DNA from: Candidatus Limicola stercorigallinarum
Lineage (GTDB): Bacteria; Actinomycetota; Coriobacteriia; Coriobacteriales; Coriobacteriaceae
Length of the DNA stretch: 64,000 bases
Direction: 5' to 3'
Assembly: GCA_018711625.1 (NCBI GenBank)
Contig: DVID01000009.1
Location: 1-64,000, forward strand
This document shows, in pieces, positions 49,197 to 58,270 of the stretch (the first letter of the stretch is position 1; the number at the start of each line of letters is the position of its first letter). A program made the position numbers and the translations under genes. The notes under the pieces were generated by a model, which had not been told where the DNA came from, did not search any database, and saw only the letters and a program-made list of their open reading frames with translations.

Positions 49197-50927
49197 CTAA
49201 CGGTCTATTGTAGAGGATGAACCTTCTGGCATGTGCTCGCGCGGCAGATGAATTGTGAAAGTCGTACCCTTTTCAAGCTCGGACTCCACGGTGATGTAAC
49301 CATGATGGCGCTCCACGATGAGCTTGGTCACCGCGAGGCCCACGCCCAGGCCACCTTTCTCGCGCGCACGGCTAGCGTCGGCACGCCAGAAGCGTCCAAA
49401 GATGCGCGACAGGTCTTCCTTAGCAATGCCAATACCTGTGTCCGAAATCTCAATCTCCACGTATTTGCGGTCGCCCTTGACCGAAACAACCACCCAGCCG
49501 TCCTCGGGCGTGTAGCGCATGGCGTTGCTCATGATGTTGATGATCGCCTGCGTGATCATGTCGGGATCGGCATCCACCGTGGCAGAGCGACCCTGCGTAT
49601 CGTCCACAAAACGCAGGTGCAAATCGCGCGAGGCAAAGAGCTGCTGCTGGCCTGACACAATGCGCTGCACAAAGGTGACCATGTTCACCGGCTCGAAGTT
49701 GATGGGTGCGGTGTTGTTTTCAGTACGCGAAAGATCGAGCATCTGCTGCACCAAGCGGGCAAGGCGGCGCGTCTCAGACGCCACCGTCTCAAGATGCTCA
49801 TCATCACAAGGCAGCACGCCATCTTGCATGGCCTCAACCGTGGCAAGCATCGCCATGAGCGGCGTGCGCAGCTCGTGAGCCACATCAGAGGTAAGGCGGC
49901 GCTCGTGCTTGATGTCTTTTTCGAGCGAGGTGGCCATCTCATCAAAGGTCTCGCCCAGCTGGTCTATCTCGTCATCGCCTTTAAGGCCCGTACGCGCAGA
50001 AAGATCACCGTCGCGAATCTGCTTGGCGGTGCCGGTGATGCGGCGGATGGGGTTGGCGAGCGAGCGGGACACCACGAAACCCATGAGTATAGAGATGGCA
50101 ACGGCAACCACGGCGGCAAGTGCCATAGCGTTGAACGTTTTTGCGCGGAAAGCGGTGTCGGCCTTGGTGAGGAGCACATCCGAGCCAAACACCCAGATGC
50201 GCACCTGGCCAACCACGGTACCATCCGTGAGCATGATGGGTTGCGTTACCGCACTCTCGGCATCGGTAGGCGCCGTTGAAACCGGGCTTCGTGCGCTCTT
50301 GCTGCTCGTATCCTCAGATGAGCCAGCCGCAGCGGGCTCATGTACCGTCTCCGTCGTATCGCCTGCATCAGCTTTGTCCCCTGCGGGCGAGGCGGCCGTA
50401 GGTTCTGATGCGGCGCCATCACCCTGGTCTGCAGCGGTATCATCCGTAGCCTCGGGGGAGGTGGCATCAGCGCCATCTGAAGCCGTGTCCTCTTTATCGT
50501 CGGCACGCTTCACCTCGGCGGCAACGGGTGCTGCCGGCCACGAATCGTCATAGAGGATCGTGCCATCGTCATCCTGCACCTGCAAGCCAATGTCGCTCGA
50601 GATAAGGCTCGAGCCCGCTACCGAGGTAAGAAACTCGTAGGTCCACTCGCCGTCTTCTTCGTATGCCTCGGCCAGACGCTTGGCTGTAAGCTCGGCGATC
50701 TCGGTGATATTGGTGCGCGTGTAATCTGAGAACACGCCGCCCCATACCACCGACACCACGCCAGTAAGAATAACCACCGTCATAAGCGAGGTGAGCGCGA
50801 ACGAGATTGCCATGCGCGAGGCGTAGCTCATGCCTCGGCGCGAATCGGAACGAGGCGTGTTCCAGCTTGCACGGGAACGCGCCTCGTCATTGTTCTTGTG
50901 CTTTTGTCCTATTTCAAACCGTGCCAT
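49197..50927 (-). CDS. Sensor histidine kinase with HAMP domain and low-complexity extracytoplasmic insertion
   Basis: RRLTSDVAHELRTPLMAMLATVE H-box, IINIMSNAMRYTPEDG N-box, GVGLAVTKLIVERHHG. Confidence 0.95.
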   Translation of the reverse strand: MARFEIGQKHKNNDEARSRASWNTPRSDSRRGMSYASRMAISFALTSLMTVVILTGVVSVVWGGVFSDYTRTNITEIAELTAKRLAEAYEEDGEWTYEFLTSVAGSSLISSDIGLQVQDDDGTILYDDSWPAAPVAAEVKRADDKEDTASDGADATSPEATDDTAADQGDGAASEPTAASPAGDKADAGDTTETVHEPAAAGSSEDTSSKSARSPVSTAPTDAESAVTQPIMLTDGTVVGQVRIWVFGSDVLLTKADTAFRAKTFNAMALAAVVAVAISILMGFVVSRSLANPIRRITGTAKQIRDGDLSARTGLKGDDEIDQLGETFDEMATSLEKDIKHERRLTSDVAHELRTPLMAMLATVEAMQDGVLPCDDEHLETVASETRRLARLVQQMLDLSRTENNTAPINFEPVNMVTFVQRIVSGQQQLFASRDLHLRFVDDTQGRSATVDADPDMITQAIINIMSNAMRYTPEDGWVVVSVKGDRKYVEIEISDTGIGIAKEDLSRIFGRFWRADASRAREKGGLGVGLAVTKLIVERHHGYITVESELEKGTTFTIHLPREHMPEGSSSTIDR

Positions 50928-50951
50928 AGTGAAAGCGGTTCTTTCTGAGCA

Positions 50952-51665
50952 TTACTCTTTCGCCGGCTGCTGAGGAGCCTCAAAACGATAACCAACGCCG
51001 TGGACCGTGAAGAGCCACGTAGGCTTCTTGGGGTCGTCGCCCAGCTTGGCGCGCAGGTTCTTCACGTGGCTATCGATGGTGCGCTCGTAGCCCTCAAAGT
51101 CGTAGCCCAGCACCTTCTCCACGAGCTCCATGCGGTTGTACACACGGCCAGGATGACGTGCAAGGGTGGTGAGCAGCTTGAACTCAGAGGCCGTTAGGTC
51201 AACCTCGCGCCCGTTCACCATAACCTTGTGACCCGAGATATCAATCACCAAATTGCCAAAGTCGAGCACCTCTACCTGCGGCTCGTCGCTTTGATGTGCA
51301 CGACGGAAGAGCGCACGCACGCGGGCCACAAGCTCGCGCGGCGAGAACGGCTTGATGAGATAATCGTCGGCACCCAGCTCAAGACCAATGATGCGATCCT
51401 CAACCTCGCCCTTGGCGGTAAGCATGATGATGGGCACATCGGAGGTGTCGCGGATAGCACGGCACACGCGCTCGCCCGAAAGCTTGGGAAGCATAAGATC
51501 GAGCACAATCAAATCAAACTGATGTTTCTCAAACTCCTCGACCGCCGACTGCCCGTCGCCCACACCGACGACCCAATAGCCCTCGCGCTCAAGATACGCG
51601 GCAACCGCATCTCTGATTGCCTTTTCATCCTCAACGAGCAAGATCTTCCTTGCGTCCGAAGCCAT
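50952..51665 (-). CDS. Response regulator transcription factor (OmpR/PhoB family)
   Basis: KILLVEDEKAIRDAVAAYLEREGY, LIVLDLMLPKLSGE, C-terminal wHTH YERTIDSHVKNLRAKLGDD. Confidence 0.96.
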   Translation of the reverse strand: MASDARKILLVEDEKAIRDAVAAYLEREGYWVVGVGDGQSAVEEFEKHQFDLIVLDLMLPKLSGERVCRAIRDTSDVPIIMLTAKGEVEDRIIGLELGADDYLIKPFSPRELVARVRALFRRAHQSDEPQVEVLDFGNLVIDISGHKVMVNGREVDLTASEFKLLTTLARHPGRVYNRMELVEKVLGYDFEGYERTIDSHVKNLRAKLGDDPKKPTWLFTVHGVGYRFEAPQQPAKE

Positions 51666-51815
51666 AGCGGGCCCCCTTGTCTCAACGTCGATATGCTCCA
51701 TTGTACCGTACATAAACGCTACACTTCTGCCTTGTGGGGCACGCAATACGCCAACGGCGCGGCATGCCCGTATGTCATTATGCCCATCCTGGCGAATTTC
51801 TTCCAAGGAGCGCGC

Positions 51816-52409
51816 ATGTCGTTTCGAATCCGCATGGCATCGCCTACCGATGCCCCAGCCATGCTTGCCATCTATACACCGTTTGTGCGCGATACCACGG
51901 TGTCGTTTGAGCTGGAGGTTCCCTGCGTTGAGGAGTTTGCCGAGCGCATTCGCGAGCACGTGCGCAACTATGCTCACATTGCTGTGATAGACGAGGACAC
52001 CGGCGCGGTTGCAGGGTACGCATACTACAGCGCTTTTCGTGAACGGCCCGCTTATTGCTGGTCCGCCGAGATTTCGGTCTATCTTGAGCCCCATGTTCAA
52101 GGGCGGGGCTTGGGCACCGAGCTCGTCAACACACTGGAGGAGCTTATGCGAGCCCAGGGCATTCGTATGAGCGAAGCCTGCATCACGTCAAACAACGATG
52201 CCTCAATTGCCTTTCACAGGCGCATGGGCTATCAGTTGTGCGGCGAGCACCATGCATGCGGCTACAAGTTGGGACAATGGCTCTCGGTGGTTTGGATGGA
52301 GAAACGGTTGAACCCGCTCGATGAGCCGCCATGCATGTTGCAGCCCTTGGAGCGCGATCAAGCTGAAGAGATTATCGCCGTGGCGAACGAGCGGCTCCGC
52401 AAACAATAA
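51816..52409 (+). CDS. GNAT family N-acetyltransferase (phosphinothricin acetyltransferase-like)
   Basis: MSFRIRMASPTDAPAMLAIYTPFVRDTTVSFELEVP, SVYLEPHVQGRGLGTELVNTLEE. Confidence 0.92.
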   Translation: MSFRIRMASPTDAPAMLAIYTPFVRDTTVSFELEVPCVEEFAERIREHVRNYAHIAVIDEDTGAVAGYAYYSAFRERPAYCWSAEISVYLEPHVQGRGLGTELVNTLEELMRAQGIRMSEACITSNNDASIAFHRRMGYQLCGEHHACGYKLGQWLSVVWMEKRLNPLDEPPCMLQPLERDQAEEIIAVANERLRKQ

Positions 52410-52538
52410 GTGCCAAACCGCCCAGCATGGGTTGCGTGGCATATGCCGCGTGAGGGAAGCAACTCAAGCCACCGGGGCTACTGATAACCAACGCAAGGCG
52501 GCGCGTTCTCGGCGCCACCTTGCATATGACAGCCACAG

Positions 52539-53786
52539 CTACAGTGCAAACACGCGCGCTGTGACGCTTGCGGGCACACCCTGGTCGTTTCGCACCGTGG
52601 CATAGGTGAGAAGTGTATCGGTGGTGCCTTCACTTGCCGGCCAATCGCCATACTCAATGGAATGGTCGGGTGAGGTAAGCACGGCGTAGGTTTGGGCCTG
52701 CGTATCGATGATGAAGTGCGACGCGCGCGACTTCACCACATATTTGGTGCCATAAGCGGCAACGCACGCCAGCGGCTCACGGCGCACATAGATATAGGGG
52801 CCGCCTTCGTTTCCCATAAAGGTGCCCATATTGCCCAGGCTACCCACCCCGTTGTACGAAGCCTCGATGGTAAACACGAAGGTGTCGTTGATATAGGTTG
52901 CGTCGAAGGGAGCCACACCGCTGGGCAGCACAAGCTGATTGCGGCGTGGGTGATCCGCGTCGGTGAGGTCGATTGCCGTCATGCCATAGTAGGTGCCCTC
53001 GTCCCGCACGCGCGGCGCAATCACGAGGATGCCGTCGGACACATGGGGGCTTCCAGCAAAGCGGCCGTGCGACGTCCACAGGTTGGTGCTCTCGGTATCA
53101 CCCAGGTTCCAGAGGTAGCAATGGGAATCCTCCGTGCTCTTTGAGCCTGTTGCGAGGGGCATCTTCTGCCAGATAACGCCGGTGTTCCACACGGTGAAGC
53201 GCGCCGGCTCCCAGTCGATGTCGCCCTCGTCGAGCTTCACCGCCTCACCGGTGAGTGTGCCGTCCGAGAAGCCCTGGGCAATGAGCACCCAGGAGCGCGT
53301 GGTGTAATCGACCTCCACCCAGGCCATCACCTGGCCAGAACATCGCACGTCAAAAAACCCGTACCCTGCACCCTGGGTGGGATCTTCAACAAGGGTAATG
53401 AGGTTTCCGCTGGAGAGGCTCAGCACGCCGAGCGTGTTGGCATGCCGGGCCGATTCAGGGGTGAGCATGGCTGCTGCCCACAGCCCTTGCGTATGGAAGA
53501 GCATGGTCCCCAGTGGAAGCGACCAGGTGGCAGCAGGCATGAGGGTGTTATCCACGTTCTCATAATCTTCGAGCACGTCGACAATCTGAGAGTCGTCGGT
53601 AACCACCTGAGGCTCGCCCGTGTTGGTATCGTCCTCACCGCCCGAGCACGAGCTCAAGGCAATCGAAGCGATACCGGCACCCGCTGCAGCAGCAAGGGAA
53701 CCAAGCGTAAACGCGCGGCGGCTCACCCCACGGGCGGCGTCGCCCGATGCAGCCTCTTTGGTTGTACGACTCCATGGCAGACGCAT
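52539..53786 (-). CDS. Tat-exported putative lipoprotein, beta-propeller-like (function unknown)
   Basis: SRRAFTLGSLAAAAGAGIASIALSSCSGG: twin-Arg plus lipobox. Confidence 0.8.
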   Translation of the reverse strand: MRLPWSRTTKEAASGDAARGVSRRAFTLGSLAAAAGAGIASIALSSCSGGEDDTNTGEPQVVTDDSQIVDVLEDYENVDNTLMPAATWSLPLGTMLFHTQGLWAAAMLTPESARHANTLGVLSLSSGNLITLVEDPTQGAGYGFFDVRCSGQVMAWVEVDYTTRSWVLIAQGFSDGTLTGEAVKLDEGDIDWEPARFTVWNTGVIWQKMPLATGSKSTEDSHCYLWNLGDTESTNLWTSHGRFAGSPHVSDGILVIAPRVRDEGTYYGMTAIDLTDADHPRRNQLVLPSGVAPFDATYINDTFVFTIEASYNGVGSLGNMGTFMGNEGGPYIYVRREPLACVAAYGTKYVVKSRASHFIIDTQAQTYAVLTSPDHSIEYGDWPASEGTTDTLLTYATVRNDQGVPASVTARVFAL

Positions 53787-53791
53787 GAGCC

Positions 53792-54058
53792 CTACCTGTT
53801 CACCCGGGCCTGCGCTTCGTCAAGCGCGTGGCACAGCTGGTCGGCGCACGATGTGGGACGCGGACCGCAGGTGTTGCCGCGCAGGCGGCGCGTCACCTCA
53901 TCAACCGGCATGCCGGTGATGAGCTTTGAGATGGCCTTGAGATTGCCGTTGCAACCGCCCACAAACGAGCATCCCTCGATGGTGGCACCGGTGTCGTCCA
54001 GATCAACATGGATATTGCGCGAGCACACGCCGTGCGGCGTGAAGTCAATGGAAATCAT
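53792..54058 (-). CDS. TSCPD domain-containing protein (TIGR03905-like)
   Basis: FTPHGVCSRNIHVDLDDTGATIEGCSFVGGCNGNLKAISKLITGMPVDEVTRRLRGNTCGPRPTSCADQL. Confidence 0.85.
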   Translation of the reverse strand: MISIDFTPHGVCSRNIHVDLDDTGATIEGCSFVGGCNGNLKAISKLITGMPVDEVTRRLRGNTCGPRPTSCADQLCHALDEAQARVNR

Positions 54059-54163
54059 GCGGCCCCCCTATGTCAAAACGCCGGCTCGGCGGCCGGCAAC
54101 ATGTTCGACTCCACTATACCTATAACGCGCACAACAAATACACGCGTCTGCACCTCTATATAA

Positions 54164-54229
54164 AAAGCCCCCGGCATCCCGGGAGCCCGGCCGAGCAACA
54201 CTCAAGCCAAGCTCCGGGGAGCCGGGGGC
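54164..54229 (-). terminator. Terminator downstream of the multiheme cytochrome gene
   Basis: Minus strand GCCCCCGGC...GCCGGGGGC followed by TTTTTATA. Confidence 0.75.
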
Positions 54230-54250
54230 GTGCAGACTATGTGCGCGAGA

Positions 54251-54931
54251 CTACGCGGCGTCCGTCATCTGCGTCTGGGCGGCCCAACCCTTGGGCAGGT
54301 AGGTCATCTTGCCCTCGACATCAGCCGTGTCGGTCCAACCCTCGGGGACGTCACCCTCGCCCGCATAGGCGCCAATCTGGTGGCAGCCCGTGCAGGTGAG
54401 CACGCTCTGGTCGTGCATGCGGTGGCAGCTGTTGCACTGCTGCACCACACCGCCGTGATACGTGCTGTGCGGGTCGAAGCCCCAGTCCTTGGTGGAGGAC
54501 TCGGTAGCGCCCGGCATCACGCCAGCGCCCGTGTGGCAACCGCTCTGCAGGCAGAAGTCGTTGGAGTACACGACCTTCTCCATGGGGTCAGAGTAGTCGC
54601 CCGTGAGCTGCACCTGCACCTCATGCATCGACTGCGCAAAGGTGGTCTCGTGGCAGCCGAGGCACTGGTTGTTCACCACGCCCTTGTGGGCATAGGCGAG
54701 CGAGGTGGTGTCGTTCACAAACGAGTCGTAGTAACGACCCATGGTGCTGTGGCACAGCGTGTCGCAGTACTCAGGGGTGGCGCGCCAGGCCCAGCCGGCA
54801 ACGCCGAGCACCGTAACAACCACAACAGCGGCAATCACGATGGGAAGACGCTTGGCCTTCCAGTTCTTCTTCTTTTTGGGAGCAGCCTCGGTGGCCTGGG
54901 CCTCCGTGCCCTCCTTGATCTCGTCAGCCAT
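54251..54931 (-). CDS. Membrane-anchored pentaheme c-type cytochrome (NrfH/NapC or cytochrome c3-like)
   Basis: Single N-terminal TM; heme motifs CDTLCH (CX3CH), CLGCH, CLQSGCH (CX4CH), CNSCH, CTGCH. Confidence 0.88.
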   Translation of the reverse strand: MADEIKEGTEAQATEAAPKKKKNWKAKRLPIVIAAVVVVTVLGVAGWAWRATPEYCDTLCHSTMGRYYDSFVNDTTSLAYAHKGVVNNQCLGCHETTFAQSMHEVQVQLTGDYSDPMEKVVYSNDFCLQSGCHTGAGVMPGATESSTKDWGFDPHSTYHGGVVQQCNSCHRMHDQSVLTCTGCHQIGAYAGEGDVPEGWTDTADVEGKMTYLPKGWAAQTQMTDAA

Positions 54932-54951
54932 GTTCTCTCCTCTCGGGGCGT

Positions 54952-57201
54952 TTAGGCGCTGAGCGCCGGGTTGTTGTCGCAGTACTCAGACAAAACGCCA
55001 TCATAGGTGCGCGTACGCTCGTCGTAGGGCGTGCCGCCATCAGGCAGGAGACCAAGCTCCTCGAGGTCCTTGGCCACATTGTCGAGGCCAAGGTCGCTGA
55101 GGCACTGCTTGGTGGGGCAACCCAGCTCCTCGTCCCAACCAAAGCGCTTATACACCATGGTAAGGGCGGTCTGGAAGTCTTCCTTCTCCATCTTGTCGGT
55201 ACCAGCGGTGAAGGGCTCGATGTCAGGATCCTTGGTGAAGGGCCACTCGGTAATGACATCATGGACGTTGCGGAAGTCGTTGCAGCCCATGTTGCCGTCC
55301 TTGTCCTTCATGCCGCGGACAGTGTTGGCGCGTTGGAGCGTCATGACGCGCTCAGCAGCCTTATAGAGGTCGTCGATCGTGACCTCCTTGCCGGTGACCG
55401 CGGTGTAGAACTGGGCCTCGAGGTCCAGGTCGCCACGATACTTGCGCTCCTTGGCGGGGGCCATGGCCATCGGCCACACCCAGTTGCAGACCGTGAGGCA
55501 GTCATGCAGAACGTCGGTGACGATGCTCCACCAGCAGAACTCCGCCTTGTGCTCGTTCATGGGCGTGTAGTTCTTGTCCGGGTCGATGGCGTCCTCGCCA
55601 CCCCACATCTCGGCAGCCATCTCCTTCTTGAGGTCGATGGGCAGGCCGCAGCCCTGGAAGTTAACGGCAGAGTGAATCATGTCGTCGCGGTTGAACATCA
55701 TGTTGTACACGCCGCCAACCTGGCCGTAGCACTCGATGGCGTGGTGAACAGGCCAACCACGATAGTTGATGAGGCACGAAGCGGTGGTGTCGAACCACTC
55801 CATGTCGTTCCACTTCTCGCACCACACCATGGGGCCATAGCCGAGCCAAGCGATGGGCTTGTTCTCGGTGTCGTTGAAGGCGATGTCGGTGAGGATCTTA
55901 ATGAAGGGGGTGCCGTCACCAGCCATGATCTGCTCAAAGTGGTAATCGGCGAAGTTGGGGCACTCGCGCTCAAGGATGCCGCTCACATAGGTGTGAGCAA
56001 GGTCACGGTAGAGCTGAGCGTAGTTGCACCACAGGCCAAGGTCGTCCACGGCAGCCTGGATGAGCAGGTTGTAGACAACGGACTGCTCGGTGAGCGTGCC
56101 CTCCTCGGTGGTGGTGCCAGGCACCTTCATGATGGACTGCATGTAGCTCGAGAACGGGAAGTTAGGCACGCAGGTGTTGCCCATCGACTCGTAACCCGTC
56201 TTCTCAAGAACGGTGGGGTGCTTCACCTGAGCGTAGCAGCGCACGGGGCAGCCGTGGCAACCAGCCATCTTGACGGTGTACTTCTCGGCCTCGGGGCCCA
56301 GGTCCTTGGTGGACTTCATGCAGCGGTAACCCATGGTGTTGGGCTCAAACGGCTTGGGCTCGCCGGTCTCGATGGGGCCACCCTCGGCAGCTGCCCAGTA
56401 GAGACCCTTACGTGCGGTCCAACGCGAACCCTTGTCGTAGTATTCGGCCCACGACTGTTGGGTGCTCGGAACCACATGGTTGTTGTTGGAGCCCAGCACC
56501 TCGGCGATCATGTAGTCGGAGAGGTCGGCAACCATCTGCGGGTCGGCAACGTTCACGGCCTTAGTGCCGTGCACCACGAGGGCCTTGCAGTTCTTGGAAC
56601 CCAGGACGGCGCCCAAGCCCGCGCCCGCGGAGTGCGAACGGGTGTTGATAACGCACGCATAGGGCAGCAGATTCTCGCCAGCCGGGCCGATGGTGGCCAC
56701 GCAGGCGTCGAGGCCGTGCTTCTTGCAGAGCGCCTCGTTGGTCTCGCGGGTGCCCTTGCCCCACACGGAGGAAGCGTCCTCGATCGAGATTTTGTCGTCA
56801 TCGATGAGAATGTAGACCGGCTTCTCAGACTTACCCTCGATGATCACGCCGTCGTGACCCGAGTACTTGAGCATAGCGCCCAGCTGGCCGCCGCAGTGGC
56901 AGTCAACAACCTGGTAGTCGGTCGTGAACGTGGAAAGGGTCGCCCACGTGGAGCGGCCGCCCAGAGGCACACCGGAGCCGGTGAGCGGGCCCACGGCGAG
57001 AACGGCCTTGTTCTCGGGCGCATCCCACGCGGTGCCAGCAGGCACCTCGTCATACATGATCTTGTTCGCGAAGCCCATGCCGCCGATGTAATCTTCCTGC
57101 ATCGCCTCATCGGACTCGACGGAGATCGTGCCGTCCGTCAGGTTGACACGGACAATCGAGCCCGCCCAACCATACGATCCATAAGTGGCAGTGTCAGCCA
57201 T
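54952..57201 (-). CDS. Aldehyde:ferredoxin oxidoreductase family protein (W/Mo-bis-pterin; AOR/YdhV-like)
   Basis: 749 aa; GWAGSIVRVNLTDGTISVE N-terminus, GCHGCPVRC (CXXCXXXC cluster motif), AGLGAVLGSKNCKALVVHGTK, later Cys in CLTVCNW. Confidence 0.92.
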   Translation of the reverse strand: MADTATYGSYGWAGSIVRVNLTDGTISVESDEAMQEDYIGGMGFANKIMYDEVPAGTAWDAPENKAVLAVGPLTGSGVPLGGRSTWATLSTFTTDYQVVDCHCGGQLGAMLKYSGHDGVIIEGKSEKPVYILIDDDKISIEDASSVWGKGTRETNEALCKKHGLDACVATIGPAGENLLPYACVINTRSHSAGAGLGAVLGSKNCKALVVHGTKAVNVADPQMVADLSDYMIAEVLGSNNNHVVPSTQQSWAEYYDKGSRWTARKGLYWAAAEGGPIETGEPKPFEPNTMGYRCMKSTKDLGPEAEKYTVKMAGCHGCPVRCYAQVKHPTVLEKTGYESMGNTCVPNFPFSSYMQSIMKVPGTTTEEGTLTEQSVVYNLLIQAAVDDLGLWCNYAQLYRDLAHTYVSGILERECPNFADYHFEQIMAGDGTPFIKILTDIAFNDTENKPIAWLGYGPMVWCEKWNDMEWFDTTASCLINYRGWPVHHAIECYGQVGGVYNMMFNRDDMIHSAVNFQGCGLPIDLKKEMAAEMWGGEDAIDPDKNYTPMNEHKAEFCWWSIVTDVLHDCLTVCNWVWPMAMAPAKERKYRGDLDLEAQFYTAVTGKEVTIDDLYKAAERVMTLQRANTVRGMKDKDGNMGCNDFRNVHDVITEWPFTKDPDIEPFTAGTDKMEKEDFQTALTMVYKRFGWDEELGCPTKQCLSDLGLDNVAKDLEELGLLPDGGTPYDERTRTYDGVLSEYCDNNPALSA

Positions 57202-57210
57202 TGGTATCTC

Positions 57211-57939
57211 CTAACTTCTACGCGATCTTGCCATAGCGATGAAGTCCTGCTGCTCGCTGACGAGCGGCAGCGGGTTCTCCTGCTTGGTGGGACCGGACGA
57301 GTGGTTGACGTTCTCCCACTCGACGAACTCGAGGGCGCCATTGGGGCACTGCTCGGCGCAACGGCCGCAAGCAACGCACTTGGAGGACTTGCCGGTGACG
57401 GTGTTCACCACAGGCATGTGATAGGGGCATGCAGCCACGCAAGCGCCGCAACCAACGCACTTCTCGTTGTCGACATAGCGGATACCGTTGTCGTCGGTGA
57501 GGATGGCGCCGTGCGGGCACGCTGTCTGGCACATAGCAGCCTTGCACATGTGGCACTGACGGATGTTCCACTCCATGGAGTAGTAGATACCGTCGCCCGA
57601 GCCGAGCTCCTTGCCGTAGTAGAACCCGTCATGCACGTGGATACGGGCAGCCGCCGGCTGGGACACGCCGTCGTTCTGCAGCGTGCAGCTCATCTCGCAG
57701 CGCTGGCAACCGGTGCACTTGGCGCGGTTGATCTTCAGCACGTGCGACGGAGCGGCATAGTAGTCCACCTTGCCGTTCGAGGTCGTCGGGACGGCGGCAG
57801 CCTCGTCGGGCAGCATGCCGAGCGCCACCATGCTCGCCACGAACGCGCTCGAAACCTTAACGAACCCCCTACGGGTGAAGAAGGCGTCGAGCCGGTCCGC
57901 GCCGGAGCCAACCTGCTCCAAAGCGGTGTTCTCGTTCAT
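57211..57939 (-). CDS. Tat-exported ferredoxin-type electron transfer subunit with four [4Fe-4S] motifs
   Basis: TRRGFVKVSSAFVASMVALGML Tat-like leader; CTGCQRCEMSC, CHMCKAAMCQTACP, CVGCGACVAACP, CVACGRCAEQCP. Confidence 0.9.
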   Translation of the reverse strand: MNENTALEQVGSGADRLDAFFTRRGFVKVSSAFVASMVALGMLPDEAAAVPTTSNGKVDYYAAPSHVLKINRAKCTGCQRCEMSCTLQNDGVSQPAAARIHVHDGFYYGKELGSGDGIYYSMEWNIRQCHMCKAAMCQTACPHGAILTDDNGIRYVDNEKCVGCGACVAACPYHMPVVNTVTGKSSKCVACGRCAEQCPNGALEFVEWENVNHSSGPTKQENPLPLVSEQQDFIAMARSRRS

Positions 57940-58055
57940 AGTTCCCTCCCCTATGATGTTCACGGATCTTGTGACCCGCACTACAGATATGACCGGACGC
58001 ATGGCGAGTGCGCCCAATTAGTCATGGTGTATTGTCCAATATTTTCTTCACAGAC

Positions 58056-58131
58056 TGTTCACCTTCTTGCGGGTAATTTGCTCAAGAAGGCCGCACCATG
58101 CCCCACCTGCGTGTCACCTGTTTGAGGGTAT
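58056..58131. promoter_or_regulatory. Two candidate operator copies upstream of the AOR operon: TGTTCACCTTCTTGCGGGTAA (58056-58076) and GTGTCACCTGTTTGAGGGTAT (58111-58131)
   Basis: Similarity to each other and to motif at 59921-59943. Confidence 0.5.
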
Positions 58132-58270
58132 AGGGAAATCTATGCAGGTTGATAACGATAGGCAGGGTAGGTGGAGGAATTGATGCAAGAACGGGCGTGA
58201 GAGCCCAAGTGAGGGGACCCCCGTCGGGTGGGCGAGGCGCCTGAAGCGTACGCTGGCAATCGCCGCATGC

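Noticed and set aside
55261-58125. 954-aa plus-strand ORF
   Set aside because: Antisense to the AOR and ferredoxin genes; H/V/R/A-rich composition typical of mirror ORFs in high-GC DNA.
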